Positions 10,344 to 18,827 of a stretch of 64,000 bases of DNA are shown here, piece after piece. The translations under genes were made by a program, and so were the position numbers. The stretch is from Thermoplasmatota archaeon. Lineage in GTDB: Archaea > Thermoplasmatota > E2 > DHVEG-1 > B18-G2. The notes under the pieces are model-generated. The model did no database searches. It saw only the letters and a program-made list of their open reading frames with translations, and was not told the DNA's origin. The stretch is taken from positions 60,975 through 124,974 of the forward strand of contig JAPDJO010000029.1 in assembly GCA_029259115.1 (NCBI GenBank). The letters run 5' to 3'. Positions within the stretch are counted from its first letter, which is position 1, and every line of letters begins with the position of its first letter.

Positions 10344-10396
10344 TTTTTGATCAAAAAATTTAAAAACTCAAAATCTATACTCTTTTTGATCAAAAA
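10344..10396 (+). promoter_or_regulatory. Paired palindromic operators flanking the promoter of the DGQHR gene
   Basis: The 14-bp palindrome TTTTTGATCAAAAA occurs twice, at 10344-10357 and 10383-10396, 39 bp apart. A TATA-like ATTTAAAAA lies between them (about 10358-10366), and the second copy ends 17 nt before the ATG, close to the ribosome site AGGTGA. A related half-site TTGATCTAAAA lies near 10319. Two identical palindromes around a promoter fit repression by a dimeric regulator. Confidence 0.6.
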
Positions 10397-10413
10397 AAGA
10401 AGGTGATAAAAAA

Positions 10414-11586
10414 ATGGATCTAAAAAATGTTATTAAGATAGAACAATGGGGTTATGGGAAAGGAGCTGGTGCAATGCCTATCTACCTATTCGCCGCCCCA
10501 TTGGACATGATAGCATCTAAGGCAGAAATATACAGGAGAACTCCTGGAAGAAAAGATGGTTATCAAAGGGAGTTGAAACAAAGTAGGCTCAGTACAGGAA
10601 AACTGGGCGTAGTTGGTTACATACTCAACCAGGCAGGCATCTTTCCAACATCAGTATTAGTAAACATAAGGAAAGATGAAGGAAGGTTAGAATTTATACC
10701 TCAAATGAAGCTTTTTGAGAAAGTCGAAATAGGTACATTAAAAATCCCTGATGATGTGAAGTGGTACATAATAGATGGGCAACATAGAATAGAAGCGTTA
10801 AAGAAAGTTTTACAAGAGAAGGAAGACATTCACAAATATCCTCTGATTGTATCCATGATGAACGAGAATAAATTCAATGAAATGTTATTTTTCTGGTTGG
10901 TGAATTCGAGAGCAAAAAGCGTAGAAACAGGGTTGGCCTATAGAATCCTCCAAAATATGCTCTACAACATAAAGGCGCCAGAGTGGGTCGAAAGTATAAT
11001 GAAAGGAGCTGATAGGCGAATAGGAATAGCGGCAACAATTGTAGATTATCTGAATGGAAGGGAGGATTCACCGTTTTATAGAAGAATCAAAGAGGAAGGG
11101 GAACCTACAAAATCGCATCATTTGACAACTGACCAGACGATGACACGATATATCTCTATTGTTTTGAAAGAACCTATATTCGAAGGTATGTACGATGAAG
11201 ATGTTGCAGATTTGCTTATAAGATATTGGAATGCTATAAAAAGGATCTACCCAGCATGCTTCGATAAACATGAAGAATATGCTCTTATGTCAACTATTGG
11301 TTTATCTGTGATGCATAGATTATTTCCAACGATTTATGGTTATTGCTCGCTAGACGGGAACATGTCATCTGAAAATATGGAAAAGTATCTTAGATACCTC
11401 CTGCAGGAGACCCCAAGACACAAATATCCAGATTTCAGGCGACCTATAGATGAAAGATGGTGGCATAAAACGGATTCTCCTGCTCTTGGAGTTATAATGG
11501 GTACCGGGGAGGGACATTATAAAAGTGTAGCATTGAATTTTACTGAGAAGATCAAAGAGGCGATTAGGATTGAGAGAGAAAAATGA
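10414..11586 (+). CDS. DGQHR-domain protein (DndB/DpdB-like)
   Basis: A 390-aa protein with the family motif WYIIDGQHRIEAL (D121-R125). It also has the downstream FFWLVNSRAKSV segment, seen in DGQHR proteins as N-[ST/R]-x-AK. Family members include DndB, which acts with phosphorothioate DNA modification, and DpdB of 7-deazaguanine DNA modification; some regulate transcription. No dndA/C/D/E genes are nearby. It heads a rightward set with a homing-endonuclease-associated repeat protein, a nuclease-methyltransferase and a membrane transglutaminase. A good ribosome site (AAGGTGAT) precedes the ATG, and the promoter is flanked by two identical palindromes, suggesting tight control. Role in defence is inference. 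Confidence 0.8.
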   Translation: MDLKNVIKIEQWGYGKGAGAMPIYLFAAPLDMIASKAEIYRRTPGRKDGYQRELKQSRLSTGKLGVVGYILNQAGIFPTSVLVNIRKDEGRLEFIPQMKLFEKVEIGTLKIPDDVKWYIIDGQHRIEALKKVLQEKEDIHKYPLIVSMMNENKFNEMLFFWLVNSRAKSVETGLAYRILQNMLYNIKAPEWVESIMKGADRRIGIAATIVDYLNGREDSPFYRRIKEEGEPTKSHHLTTDQTMTRYISIVLKEPIFEGMYDEDVADLLIRYWNAIKRIYPACFDKHEEYALMSTIGLSVMHRLFPTIYGYCSLDGNMSSENMEKYLRYLLQETPRHKYPDFRRPIDERWWHKTDSPALGVIMGTGEGHYKSVALNFTEKIKEAIRIEREK

Positions 11587-11641
11587 ATTAAACCGGCTTT
11601 TCCCTTTTTATTATCTTTAACAATCATTGAGGTGTTCGGGT

Positions 11642-12163
11642 ATGGGGAAAAGAAAACTATACACAGACGAACATTTGCTCGATATTTTAAGAAAGGAAGC
11701 AAAAAAGTTAGGGAAGGCACCTTCCAGCATACATTTTGCTCGATCTACAGTATTACCTTCACCTTCATGCTATATTTACCGTTGGGGTTCATGGAATAAG
11801 GCCCTTAAAGCAGCCGGACTCAAACCAAACTTAAAAAATGAACAAAAGATAGATGAATTCACTTTACTTAGAGAGAAGCCTAGACTACACATCAACTTGG
11901 GCTCTATACCCAAAGAGAAGAGGAAAAAAATTAAAAAAATCTTCATTAGAGGCTATAAGACAATTTATTATCTGGAGGGAGATGAAATAAGAGCGGTTAG
12001 AGAGTTCTTAACAGCAAACATGAAAAAATTGAAAAAAAGAAAGTTGAAAGACATAAATAAGTACAATCTCCCGATAGAAATGGTTGATTTGATTAAGAAA
12101 ATGTATCATGAGCAAAAACTTACTGAAGTCTCAAAAACGGATGCTACCATTTATAATTTCTGA
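11642..12163 (+). CDS. Homing-endonuclease-associated-repeat (HNE repeat) protein, DNA-binding
   Basis: A protein of 173 aa from the ATG at 11642, which has GAGGTG upstream; a GTG/TTG extension of five codons is possible. Residues about 6-55 match a homing-endonuclease-associated repeat, a small helical DNA-binding unit: YTDEHLLDILRKEAKKLGKAPS, then a conserved WGSWNKALKAAGL end. Such units often accompany HNH nucleases or act as transcription factors. No nuclease motif is visible in the remainder, which is Lys-rich and may hold a second helical domain (about 105-160). It starts 55 nt after the DGQHR gene, so it could bind the paired palindromes, but this is untested. Confidence 0.6.
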   Translation: MGKRKLYTDEHLLDILRKEAKKLGKAPSSIHFARSTVLPSPSCYIYRWGSWNKALKAAGLKPNLKNEQKIDEFTLLREKPRLHINLGSIPKEKRKKIKKIFIRGYKTIYYLEGDEIRAVREFLTANMKKLKKRKLKDINKYNLPIEMVDLIKKMYHEQKLTEVSKTDATIYNF

Positions 12164-12238
12164 AATGTGTTAAATTTATCTCCTAGGTGGAGGGATGGTA
12201 TGATTATCACTATGTGCTTCTTCGGATATGAAACCAAA

Positions 12239-12292
12239 TTTTATAAATGGAGTGGTTTTTTACATCATAGGATATGATAAAGATAACGAGGT
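12239..12292 (+). promoter_or_regulatory. Promoter and Shine-Dalgarno of the nuclease-methyltransferase gene
   Basis: TTTTATAAA at 12239-12247 is a good TATA box and GAGGT at 12288-12292 sits 6 nt before the ATG at 12299. The two downstream cassette genes can therefore be expressed apart from the DGQHR gene. Confidence 0.5.
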
Positions 12293-12298
12293 AAATCT

Positions 12299-15181
12299 AT
12301 GACCGTACCAAGGATTGAGGAGAGAACATTATACCCACCTCTGATCAGTTATTTAGATAGTATCGGCTTTAAAGCCGTTGGTGAAACAAAGGTTATAAAA
12401 AAGCATCCCGACATCCTTTTCCGAACAGATTCTATTTCGTTTGTTATAGAAGTCAAAATCGGTAAACCTGAAGTCGGATTAGAAGCTGTCGCACAAGCAT
12501 CAGACTATGCTAGAAAACTAGGTACGCAAAATATTATTATCTTAATTTATCCTGAAAAATATAGAAACCAAATTATTCTGGATCCTAAAATCGTCTCCAA
12601 AGTGGCTCTAAATGAAAAAATAACTGCTCTGGTGTTAACCGAATATTGGACAGAAAGTTTAGATATAGAACCATATAAACTTTTTGAACAGCTTAAACAA
12701 CGGATTCATCTCAAAGAAATCAAGGTTGATTTCAGGACCATTGTTAGACTTATAGAACGATATGTAAAGGATTTGAATGCTATCATCTATCAAATAAAGA
12801 CTGAAGAATTGATATCAGAGGTAGTCGATAAGTTGGATCTATTTTCCTCCATAGGCGAGATAAAGGATAAAGAAACTGCAAAAAAGCAGGTGATAAATCT
12901 AGCTTCATATCTCCTCTTTAATCAACTCTTGTTTTATCATATTTATAAGAGAAAGTCAGGACGTGAAGAACTTCCAGAGCTAGACGAAATAACAAACGTC
13001 AGTGACCTCCAGAGATATTTCGACAGGATAACAGACATTGACTACCAGTCAATTTATAGAGTCAATATTCTCCGACATATACCAAATAGGGAAGTTGTCA
13101 TAGATACACTAAATGAGGTTATAAAAGCTATAAAACTTCTTAGAGCAGAGCACATAACCAGCGATCTTGCAGGAAGATTCTTCCATGATTTGATACCGTA
13201 TGAAGTGAGGAAGGTCTTGGCTGCGTTCTATACACATCCTGTTGCAGCTGAAATTTTGGCAGGTTTGACGATCGATTCATGGGATGAAACAGTTATAGAT
13301 CCTGCTTGTGGATCTGGTACACTCTTGGTTGCTGCTTACAAAAGAAAGATGGACCTTTACCGAAAACTCTACGGATACAGAGATATAGAAAGAATCCATA
13401 GACAGTTTATTGAGCATGATCTAACAGGCATAGACATAATGCCTTTTGCTGCACATATTAGTACAATAAATTTAACGATGCAAAATATAGAATATGAAAC
13501 TAATATAGTTAGGATTGGTACAAAAGATTCTCTAGATTTAGTAAAATCGTTAAAAACTCCAGATTTCAACAGACGGGGCATTAAAATATCACCCTATACC
13601 GAAACTATACAACAAACTCTTTTTGGAATAACAGGACAAAAAGTCAGAAAAGAAGGGGCAATTTCTCCAGAAGGGAAAGGCTATGAATTCTATATAAAGC
13701 CTGTGAATGTAGTCATAATGAATCCTCCGTTTACAGACAGACATAAAATGCCAGAAGATTACCGAAAGAAACTAAAATTATTGAATCTAAGGTCTATATG
13801 TGGAGGAGCTGTCGATCTCTGGGGATATTTCTTAGCTTTAGCCCATTATTTTGTCAAAGATGGAGGAAAAATTGGGGCTGTTATTCCTATAAATATCGCC
13901 CGTGGGAAATTTACAAAGAATATAAGAGAATTGATCTTCTCGCAATATCAGATAAAATATATTGTCAAATCTATAAAGGATATAGGATTTAGTGAAGCTG
14001 CAGGCTTTAGGGACATACTTCTAGTATTAGAGAAAAGAAATCCTACAAGTAACGATATAACCAAGATAATCTTTCTTAAAAAATCTATTCGAGCACTTTC
14101 TTTGAACGAAGCAAAACATATAGTTAATATTATAAAAGATGCAAACTCAGATTATTCCGACGAATTTGTGGATGTAAATATCATAAGGTTCAGAGACCTA
14201 ATAAAGTTCAAAGAAAACTTAATGCCGTTACTTTCAGGACACATTAAAGAATCAAGAAAGATGATAGAATCATTTGAAAAAGTTATTTTAAAGAAGGGGG
14301 AAGATAAGCTGATTAACATAACCGAAGATATGATATCCGTTGGTTTCATAACTGATAAGAAAGGTATAGCAGATCTGACATTTATTACTCGTCCATTTGA
14401 TAGACGAAGGGTATCTCGGGCCTTCTTGATTCTTGAGAATGACAACAATAAAGAAGTGATGGCAAAAATAAAAAATACCGGCATAACAATTAAAGTACAA
14501 AAAAGTATAACAAAACCTGCTCTGAGAACGCTCACAGGTGTGAAAACTTTAGATATTACAAATAATCATGATTATTTCATCATTGATAAATTTGATGACT
14601 TCGATATTGTTTTCAATTTGTCTAAATGGCAAAAAGGTAGGAAGTTTAGTTGGAATTGGATAAAAAACAAAATACCGACTTTAAGCTATGTAGTACTAGC
14701 TGAGAAAATTAATCCCTTCTCGCCAAACACGAGCTTAATTTCTGTTCATATGGAAAATAAATTTGTAGTCCCTCATGTATTTTGGATCTTCAAACACATA
14801 CGTAGCAAAGACGAAGGAAAGATGTTATGTCTTTATCTAAACAGCATTGCATTTTTTATCCAATATATGAGGAGAAAATCAGAAGCAACGGGAGAATATG
14901 CGCATATCTTAAAAGAAGATCTTATATTAACGAAAGTGTTAGATTTCGATACTTTAGCAGAAAATAAAAAAAGAGTTTTGTTAGAGTTGTTCGAAAAACT
15001 CAAAGATGTTGAATTTCCATCCATTTTAGAACAACTAGAAAACCGTTTCTGGGCTAGGGTTGAATTAGATAAAACAATACTAAAGATTCTTGGATTCTCA
15101 AATAAAGAAATTAACAAGTGGTTACCCAAGGTTTATGATGCTTTGGTTGAAGAATTGAAAGCTATGAAGGAAGTTAGATAA
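12299..15181 (+). CDS. Type IIG-like restriction-modification enzyme (nuclease plus N6-adenine methyltransferase)
   Basis: A 960-aa fusion. The N-terminus carries a PD-(D/E)XK-type nuclease core: HPDILF (P37-D38) followed by FVIEVK (E51-K53). A helical linker follows, then a gamma-type amino-methyltransferase with motif I DPACGSGTLL (from D334) and motif IV NPPF at 475-478. The part after about 560 should hold the target-recognition region and ends in a helical segment like those of Eco57I-type or BREX PglX-type enzymes. It would methylate adenine at a target and cut unmodified DNA. No separate specificity subunit is present. The next gene starts 1 nt after its stop, so the two are translationally linked. 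It is clearly more AT-rich than the replication genes of the element. Confidence 0.88.
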   Translation: MTVPRIEERTLYPPLISYLDSIGFKAVGETKVIKKHPDILFRTDSISFVIEVKIGKPEVGLEAVAQASDYARKLGTQNIIILIYPEKYRNQIILDPKIVSKVALNEKITALVLTEYWTESLDIEPYKLFEQLKQRIHLKEIKVDFRTIVRLIERYVKDLNAIIYQIKTEELISEVVDKLDLFSSIGEIKDKETAKKQVINLASYLLFNQLLFYHIYKRKSGREELPELDEITNVSDLQRYFDRITDIDYQSIYRVNILRHIPNREVVIDTLNEVIKAIKLLRAEHITSDLAGRFFHDLIPYEVRKVLAAFYTHPVAAEILAGLTIDSWDETVIDPACGSGTLLVAAYKRKMDLYRKLYGYRDIERIHRQFIEHDLTGIDIMPFAAHISTINLTMQNIEYETNIVRIGTKDSLDLVKSLKTPDFNRRGIKISPYTETIQQTLFGITGQKVRKEGAISPEGKGYEFYIKPVNVVIMNPPFTDRHKMPEDYRKKLKLLNLRSICGGAVDLWGYFLALAHYFVKDGGKIGAVIPINIARGKFTKNIRELIFSQYQIKYIVKSIKDIGFSEAAGFRDILLVLEKRNPTSNDITKIIFLKKSIRALSLNEAKHIVNIIKDANSDYSDEFVDVNIIRFRDLIKFKENLMPLLSGHIKESRKMIESFEKVILKKGEDKLINITEDMISVGFITDKKGIADLTFITRPFDRRRVSRAFLILENDNNKEVMAKIKNTGITIKVQKSITKPALRTLTGVKTLDITNNHDYFIIDKFDDFDIVFNLSKWQKGRKFSWNWIKNKIPTLSYVVLAEKINPFSPNTSLISVHMENKFVVPHVFWIFKHIRSKDEGKMLCLYLNSIAFFIQYMRRKSEATGEYAHILKEDLILTKVLDFDTLAENKKRVLLELFEKLKDVEFPSILEQLENRFWARVELDKTILKILGFSNKEINKWLPKVYDALVEELKAMKEVR

Positions 15182-15182
15182 G

Positions 15183-16310
15183 ATGGTTCTTAGTGAAAAA
15201 CAGTACTTGCCCACTAAAGATGACCTAGAAAATGAAGAATTAAAAAGTTTGGCAAAGAGACTTAAAAAAGACACATATAGAGAAACGTTAACGAATATCG
15301 TCGAGTGGCAGGAGAGGAATTTGAGCTATTGGTTTGACAGAGCAGACATGTTTATTCTGGTATATGTTCTAGCAGCTATCTCGTTTTACTTCCAACCAAT
15401 ATCCCCTATCATAAAATGTGTATCCTCCATCGCCTTTTTGGCAGTACCAATACTTGTAAGTATCATAGATATCACCTTTATGCTCCTATTGACGACTTTC
15501 TTTTCAATTTTTGTTGTAACCATTTTCACTATTTTGTTTTTATATGGTTTTCCAACCTCTAATAACATCTTTCCAATCCATCAGTTGATCGTGCTATCCA
15601 TGGTTACTGGGGCGATGATATCCCTGTGGACTTATTTGGTATTGAGATATAGGCGACTTAAGCATATTCAACCGAGTTTCAGAATATCGGATGTCTTTGA
15701 AATGAGCTTACCTGTCAAAAAGATATTAGAATACCGTTTAGCAATCTGTAGAGACTATGCGAAATTAACCTCAGCTTTTCTCCTGAATATTTGTTCAGGG
15801 AACGAAATATACTTTGTAAGAATTCCCTGGCATGTTGCAGCAGCTATCAAAGTTAATAACAAGATTTATGTCTTAGATCAGAGATTGCCTATAACCTCTC
15901 TAGAAAAGTGGTTAGCTTATTGGAGAGAAAGATTCAAAAAAAGAAAAATTACGGCAACCATACTTAGTATATCTGTTGAAAACGGTAAAATCGAGACTAA
16001 AAAGATTAAAAAAGTGAACTTACAGGATTTTGAAATACCGAATGTAGATACGGAAAGATTATCTTCTCAATTAGCAAACCACATAGGATTAAAACGACCT
16101 CGATTGAAACAGAGTGGGCGACCAGATTTAAGTCTGCCCTTCAAAAATTATGCCATATATTATGAGAATGACGAAATAACGATCCATTCCATGCTAAAAT
16201 CCTTTAAAATATGTCTAGAAAAGGAACTCTGCGGAGATCTCGGGAGGATATCAAAGATTTTGATAGAACAAAGAGAGAAGGACTTGGTGTTGAATGTATG
16301 GACTACATGA
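15183..16310 (+). CDS. Membrane protein with cytoplasmic transglutaminase-like domain
   Basis: A 375-aa protein. Residues about 55-160 form four hydrophobic segments. After them comes a transglutaminase/papain-like fold with a candidate triad: Cys in AICRDYAKLTSAF, His in IPWHVAAAIKV and Asp in KIYVLDQRLP. Archaeal members of this superfamily are usually predicted cysteine proteases or peptide-modifying enzymes. The ATG follows the methyltransferase stop by 1 nt, so the two are made together. In defence systems, membrane-bound proteases can serve as effectors, but that role is only inferred here. The C-terminal about 90 residues have no recognised domain. Confidence 0.75.
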   Translation: MVLSEKQYLPTKDDLENEELKSLAKRLKKDTYRETLTNIVEWQERNLSYWFDRADMFILVYVLAAISFYFQPISPIIKCVSSIAFLAVPILVSIIDITFMLLLTTFFSIFVVTIFTILFLYGFPTSNNIFPIHQLIVLSMVTGAMISLWTYLVLRYRRLKHIQPSFRISDVFEMSLPVKKILEYRLAICRDYAKLTSAFLLNICSGNEIYFVRIPWHVAAAIKVNNKIYVLDQRLPITSLEKWLAYWRERFKKRKITATILSISVENGKIETKKIKKVNLQDFEIPNVDTERLSSQLANHIGLKRPRLKQSGRPDLSLPFKNYAIYYENDEITIHSMLKSFKICLEKELCGDLGRISKILIEQREKDLVLNVWTT

Positions 16311-16320
16311 AGTCAATTTC

Positions 16321-17478
16321 CTAGCACATTTCTCTTAATTTCTCTTCAATAACCCGAGCAGGAATATCAGGAAGAGATATCAGGTGAGAACGTCCTCTTT
16401 CGCCTGCGCCTGATATTTTCAGATCTATGAAACCGTATCCATGCAATCTTTTCAGATAATCCAGAAACTGCCTCTCCTTTCTTGGACTTTCTCCAAACTC
16501 CTCACATACCACATTATACACATCAAAAGCTTCTCCGGTCCTCAGGTAGGCTTTCCCTGTTTTTCTTAACTTCCTTGCTATTGCCAGTAAAACGAGTTTC
16601 TCATGTTTACCCAGATATTTCAGCTTGCTTTCTGTGATGACTGAATAGGTATCTGCCTTCGCTGCCCTGACATGTTCAGGTGTAACCTCTGGGTCTTCAT
16701 TCTCCTCAGCTATCTTTCCAGCCTTCCATAAAAGCTCAATCGCAAATCTTGCATCTCCCCAAACTGAAGCAATATCTGCTATGAGCTTGATGCTCTCATC
16801 ATTAACTTTTCCGCTGTAAAATGCAAGATTCACCCTTTGTTTGATTATCTCGATCAGCTCTTTGCATGTGTATCTGCTGAACTCGATCTTTGTGTGTCCA
16901 AATGAGCTTATGGTTGCTGGATTGAATCTTTCCAGGAGATTGTCATGAGAGATGAGGATCAGGGAAAGACCTTCATAACCTTTGAGCTTGAAGCTCTCGT
17001 TGAATCTTGTCAGAGAATAGATGAACCTGCAACCATATTTCTTGAAGTGAGCATCCACATCATCGAGAATCAGAATGAGATGTGCGGATCTGCTCTTCAG
17101 GTATCTCCTCAGATTATCAAGCATCTCCTCATCAGAGAATCCTCTCTCAGGGATCCTGATGTTCAGCTCTTCAAAAACAGCAGAGAGAATGGTGTTTGGA
17201 GATAGATGATCCATGCAGTTCACCCTTGCCCATTTTATCTCCTTTCCTGATTTCTTTGCATCCGCTGATATCATCTGGCAGAATCTCTTTGCTGTTACGG
17301 TTTTGCCTGTTCCTATGTCTCCATAGAGCAAAACATGCCTTGATATTCCCTGAGAAAGTGTTCCGCTGAAGTGATTTTTCAGTTTCTTCAGTTGCTTCTC
17401 TCGATTGGGTAGATCTCTTGGAACGTAACTCATGTCGAGCTTTGACTCGTCTTTGAAGATAGATGAAACTCCTTGCAT
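16321..17478 (-). CDS. Orc1/Cdc6-family replication initiator of the element
   Basis: AAA+ initiator with Walker A GDIGTGKT, Walker B LILILDDVD, a sensor region with ISHDN and a C-terminal winged helix (about 290-385, KEKQFLDYLKRLHGYGF-like). I place the start at ATG 17478 (385 aa). An upstream in-frame TTG at 17553 would translate the promoter itself: the 16-bp motif and TATA box at 17505-17535. The shorter form begins MQGVSSIFKDESKLD and still covers the NRE box (YVPRDLPNREKQL). Probably recognises the element's origin; presence of its own Orc1 together with the AAA+ replication protein suggests autonomous replication. The cassette gene on the other strand ends 10 nt from its stop. Confidence 0.92.
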   Translation of the reverse strand: MQGVSSIFKDESKLDMSYVPRDLPNREKQLKKLKNHFSGTLSQGISRHVLLYGDIGTGKTVTAKRFCQMISADAKKSGKEIKWARVNCMDHLSPNTILSAVFEELNIRIPERGFSDEEMLDNLRRYLKSRSAHLILILDDVDAHFKKYGCRFIYSLTRFNESFKLKGYEGLSLILISHDNLLERFNPATISSFGHTKIEFSRYTCKELIEIIKQRVNLAFYSGKVNDESIKLIADIASVWGDARFAIELLWKAGKIAEENEDPEVTPEHVRAAKADTYSVITESKLKYLGKHEKLVLLAIARKLRKTGKAYLRTGEAFDVYNVVCEEFGESPRKERQFLDYLKRLHGYGFIDLKISGAGERGRSHLISLPDIPARVIEEKLREMC

Positions 17479-17504
17479 CCTAGAAATTTCAAGGGATTCA
17501 TGGT

Positions 17505-17535
17505 ATTTAAAAGTCTTTGGGGGTTGGGTGCGAGT
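17505..17535 (-). promoter_or_regulatory. orc1 promoter with 16-bp motif shared with the replication operon
   Basis: On the minus strand ACTCGCACCCAACCCC (17535 down to 17520), 8 nt, then TATA box TTTAAATA (from 17511). The ATG at 17478 is about 30 nt from the box centre. Fourteen of the 16 motif bases match the copy at 9214-9229 with identical spacing. It lies between the PIN gene stop and the orc1 start. Confidence 0.7.
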
Positions 17536-17539
17536 GAAT

Positions 17540-18142
17540 TTAAATTCGCTCAACTACATAATTTGCTAACCATTGACCATATGTATCTTCCAACGAGAAG
17601 GGTGCCAGATATTCTTGTTCCAACTCGAGAAGTCTGCTTCTAACAAGCTTCATATCACGATTTGCAACTTTTACAATTTCCTTATAGGATTTCTCGCTCA
17701 AGATATCATGATATCGCATCTTCACATAAAACCACATACCATGAAGCAGGGGTATCTTTTCACAGAGTCTCTTGGCAGCTGTCTCATCGTTTATGAATCC
17801 TACACTCTTTTCACCATTCTGGATATACTTCTCAACACAAAGAGACATGGAAATCTCACCTTTACCTAAAGTCAACAATATATTTTCCCGTTGATATCGA
17901 TATATTTCGCTTTCTTGAACATCACAGATTTTTAGTAAACCTTCTCTCATGAATTCATCAAACATGGCCCTCTGATCCCTCTTGGTTAGTTCCTTCCCTT
18001 CTATGTAGGAAGGGACAGTAAGAACAAAGTTCTCTTTGCTTTGTAGCTCTTTCATATAAGTAAGTATCTCTCGGAATTTCAAGGCAGTATACAAGATATT
18101 AATAAGGACACTTGCATCAAGAACAGCGAGTATGGCTGACAT
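17540..18142 (-). CDS. PIN-domain protein (VapC-like toxin)
   Basis: A 200-aa protein with PIN-fold acidic residues: Asp9 in AVLDASVLIN, Glu in GKGEISMSLCVEK and Asp in GFINDETAAKRLCEK. PIN toxins of the VapC type cleave tRNA or rRNA. It is longer than a minimal VapC (about 130-150 aa), with a C-terminal helical extension after about 145. The antitoxin-like gene lies just upstream (stop 9 nt before this start) on the same strand, the normal order of a toxin-antitoxin pair. TTAGG before the ATG is the ribosome site. The pair may stabilise the element in its host. Confidence 0.75.
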   Translation of the reverse strand: MSAILAVLDASVLINILYTALKFREILTYMKELQSKENFVLTVPSYIEGKELTKRDQRAMFDEFMREGLLKICDVQESEIYRYQRENILLTLGKGEISMSLCVEKYIQNGEKSVGFINDETAAKRLCEKIPLLHGMWFYVKMRYHDILSEKSYKEIVKVANRDMKLVRSRLLELEQEYLAPFSLEDTYGQWLANYVVERI

Positions 18143-18151
18143 CCTAACACC

Positions 18152-18775
18152 TTAATTGAGAAGATCCTTGAACTGTGATATCGATAGTCCTGCCAATTCT
18201 GCAGCTTTACCTAAACTTATTTTCCCCTTTTTGTATAATCTAAGAGCATATAACGTTCTATCTTTCTCTATCCGCCGTATTTCGGTAGATTTTGAAATAA
18301 ATTCTTTACCCAGTTCTGATTGGCCTAGAATGTCTAAATATATTATTGCTAGTATTTCATCATCAGTTACAACCTGATCGTTAAGATATTTCTTTATTTC
18401 CTCTAAAATCGAAATGTGTCTTTTCTGTGAAAGTTTATTTATTAATTCCTCGAAAATTTCTTTTCCTCTTGGAGTTAATCTTATGTTCCTTGCAGTTGTG
18501 GGATCTCCTTCAAAATCGATTAATCCTTCAAGAGCCATCTGGTTCATTTCTTCCTCTATCAACTCACTATAAGGTCCCTTCTTGTGGGGATAGAAACCTG
18601 CGTTCATGAGGAGATCTCTTCTCTCATTGTCATTTTCACCTAATATAAGCAAAAAATAGGTCAACATTTTTTGCAAACGCAGATGGTTCAGTACAGGTTT
18701 AAAAGAATTTACACCCAACAGGAGAAGAATTAGCTTCTGGGTAGAGGTTAACCCTTCTAGACTTTGGCTCATCAT
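18152..18775 (-). CDS. Two-domain antitoxin-like protein: YwgA/Panacea-like N-terminus, UPF0175-like C-terminus
   Basis: The protein is 207 aa from ATG 18775 (GTG at 18781 and ATG 18772 are alternatives). The last about 36 residues (YALRLYKKGKISLGKAAELAG and SISQFKDLL) match the UPF0175 helix-turn-helix antitoxin family, usually paired with PIN toxins. The N-terminal about 140 residues have a winged-helix pattern with LRLQKMLTYFLLI, HKKGPYSELIEEEM and LEGLIDFEG, resembling YwgA/DUF4065 (Panacea), a versatile antitoxin domain. Such a fusion is unusual to me. The next gene encodes the PIN protein. The TATA box at 18795-18802 is shared with the divergent 376-aa gene. Confidence 0.65.
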   Translation of the reverse strand: MMSQSLEGLTSTQKLILLLLGVNSFKPVLNHLRLQKMLTYFLLILGENDNERRDLLMNAGFYPHKKGPYSELIEEEMNQMALEGLIDFEGDPTTARNIRLTPRGKEIFEELINKLSQKRHISILEEIKKYLNDQVVTDDEILAIIYLDILGQSELGKEFISKSTEIRRIEKDRTLYALRLYKKGKISLGKAAELAGLSISQFKDLLN

Positions 18776-18794
18776 AGCCACAAGTAGTAAAAGA

Positions 18795-18802
18795 CTTTAT
18801 AA
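18795..18802. promoter_or_regulatory. Shared TATA box between divergent antitoxin and 376-aa genes
   Basis: CTTTATAA reads as a TATA box on both strands. It is about 23 nt from the ATG at 18775 on the minus strand and about 29 nt from the ATG at 18828 on the plus strand. Both transcripts would be leaderless or nearly so, and only one could bind TBP productively at a time. Confidence 0.45.
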
Positions 18803-18827
18803 CATTAACCTATTTAGCTCTACAGGA

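Noticed and set aside
17479..17553. N-terminal 25-residue extension of Orc1 from TTG
   Set aside because: It would translate the promoter motif and TATA box shared with the replication operon, and it overlaps the PIN gene.
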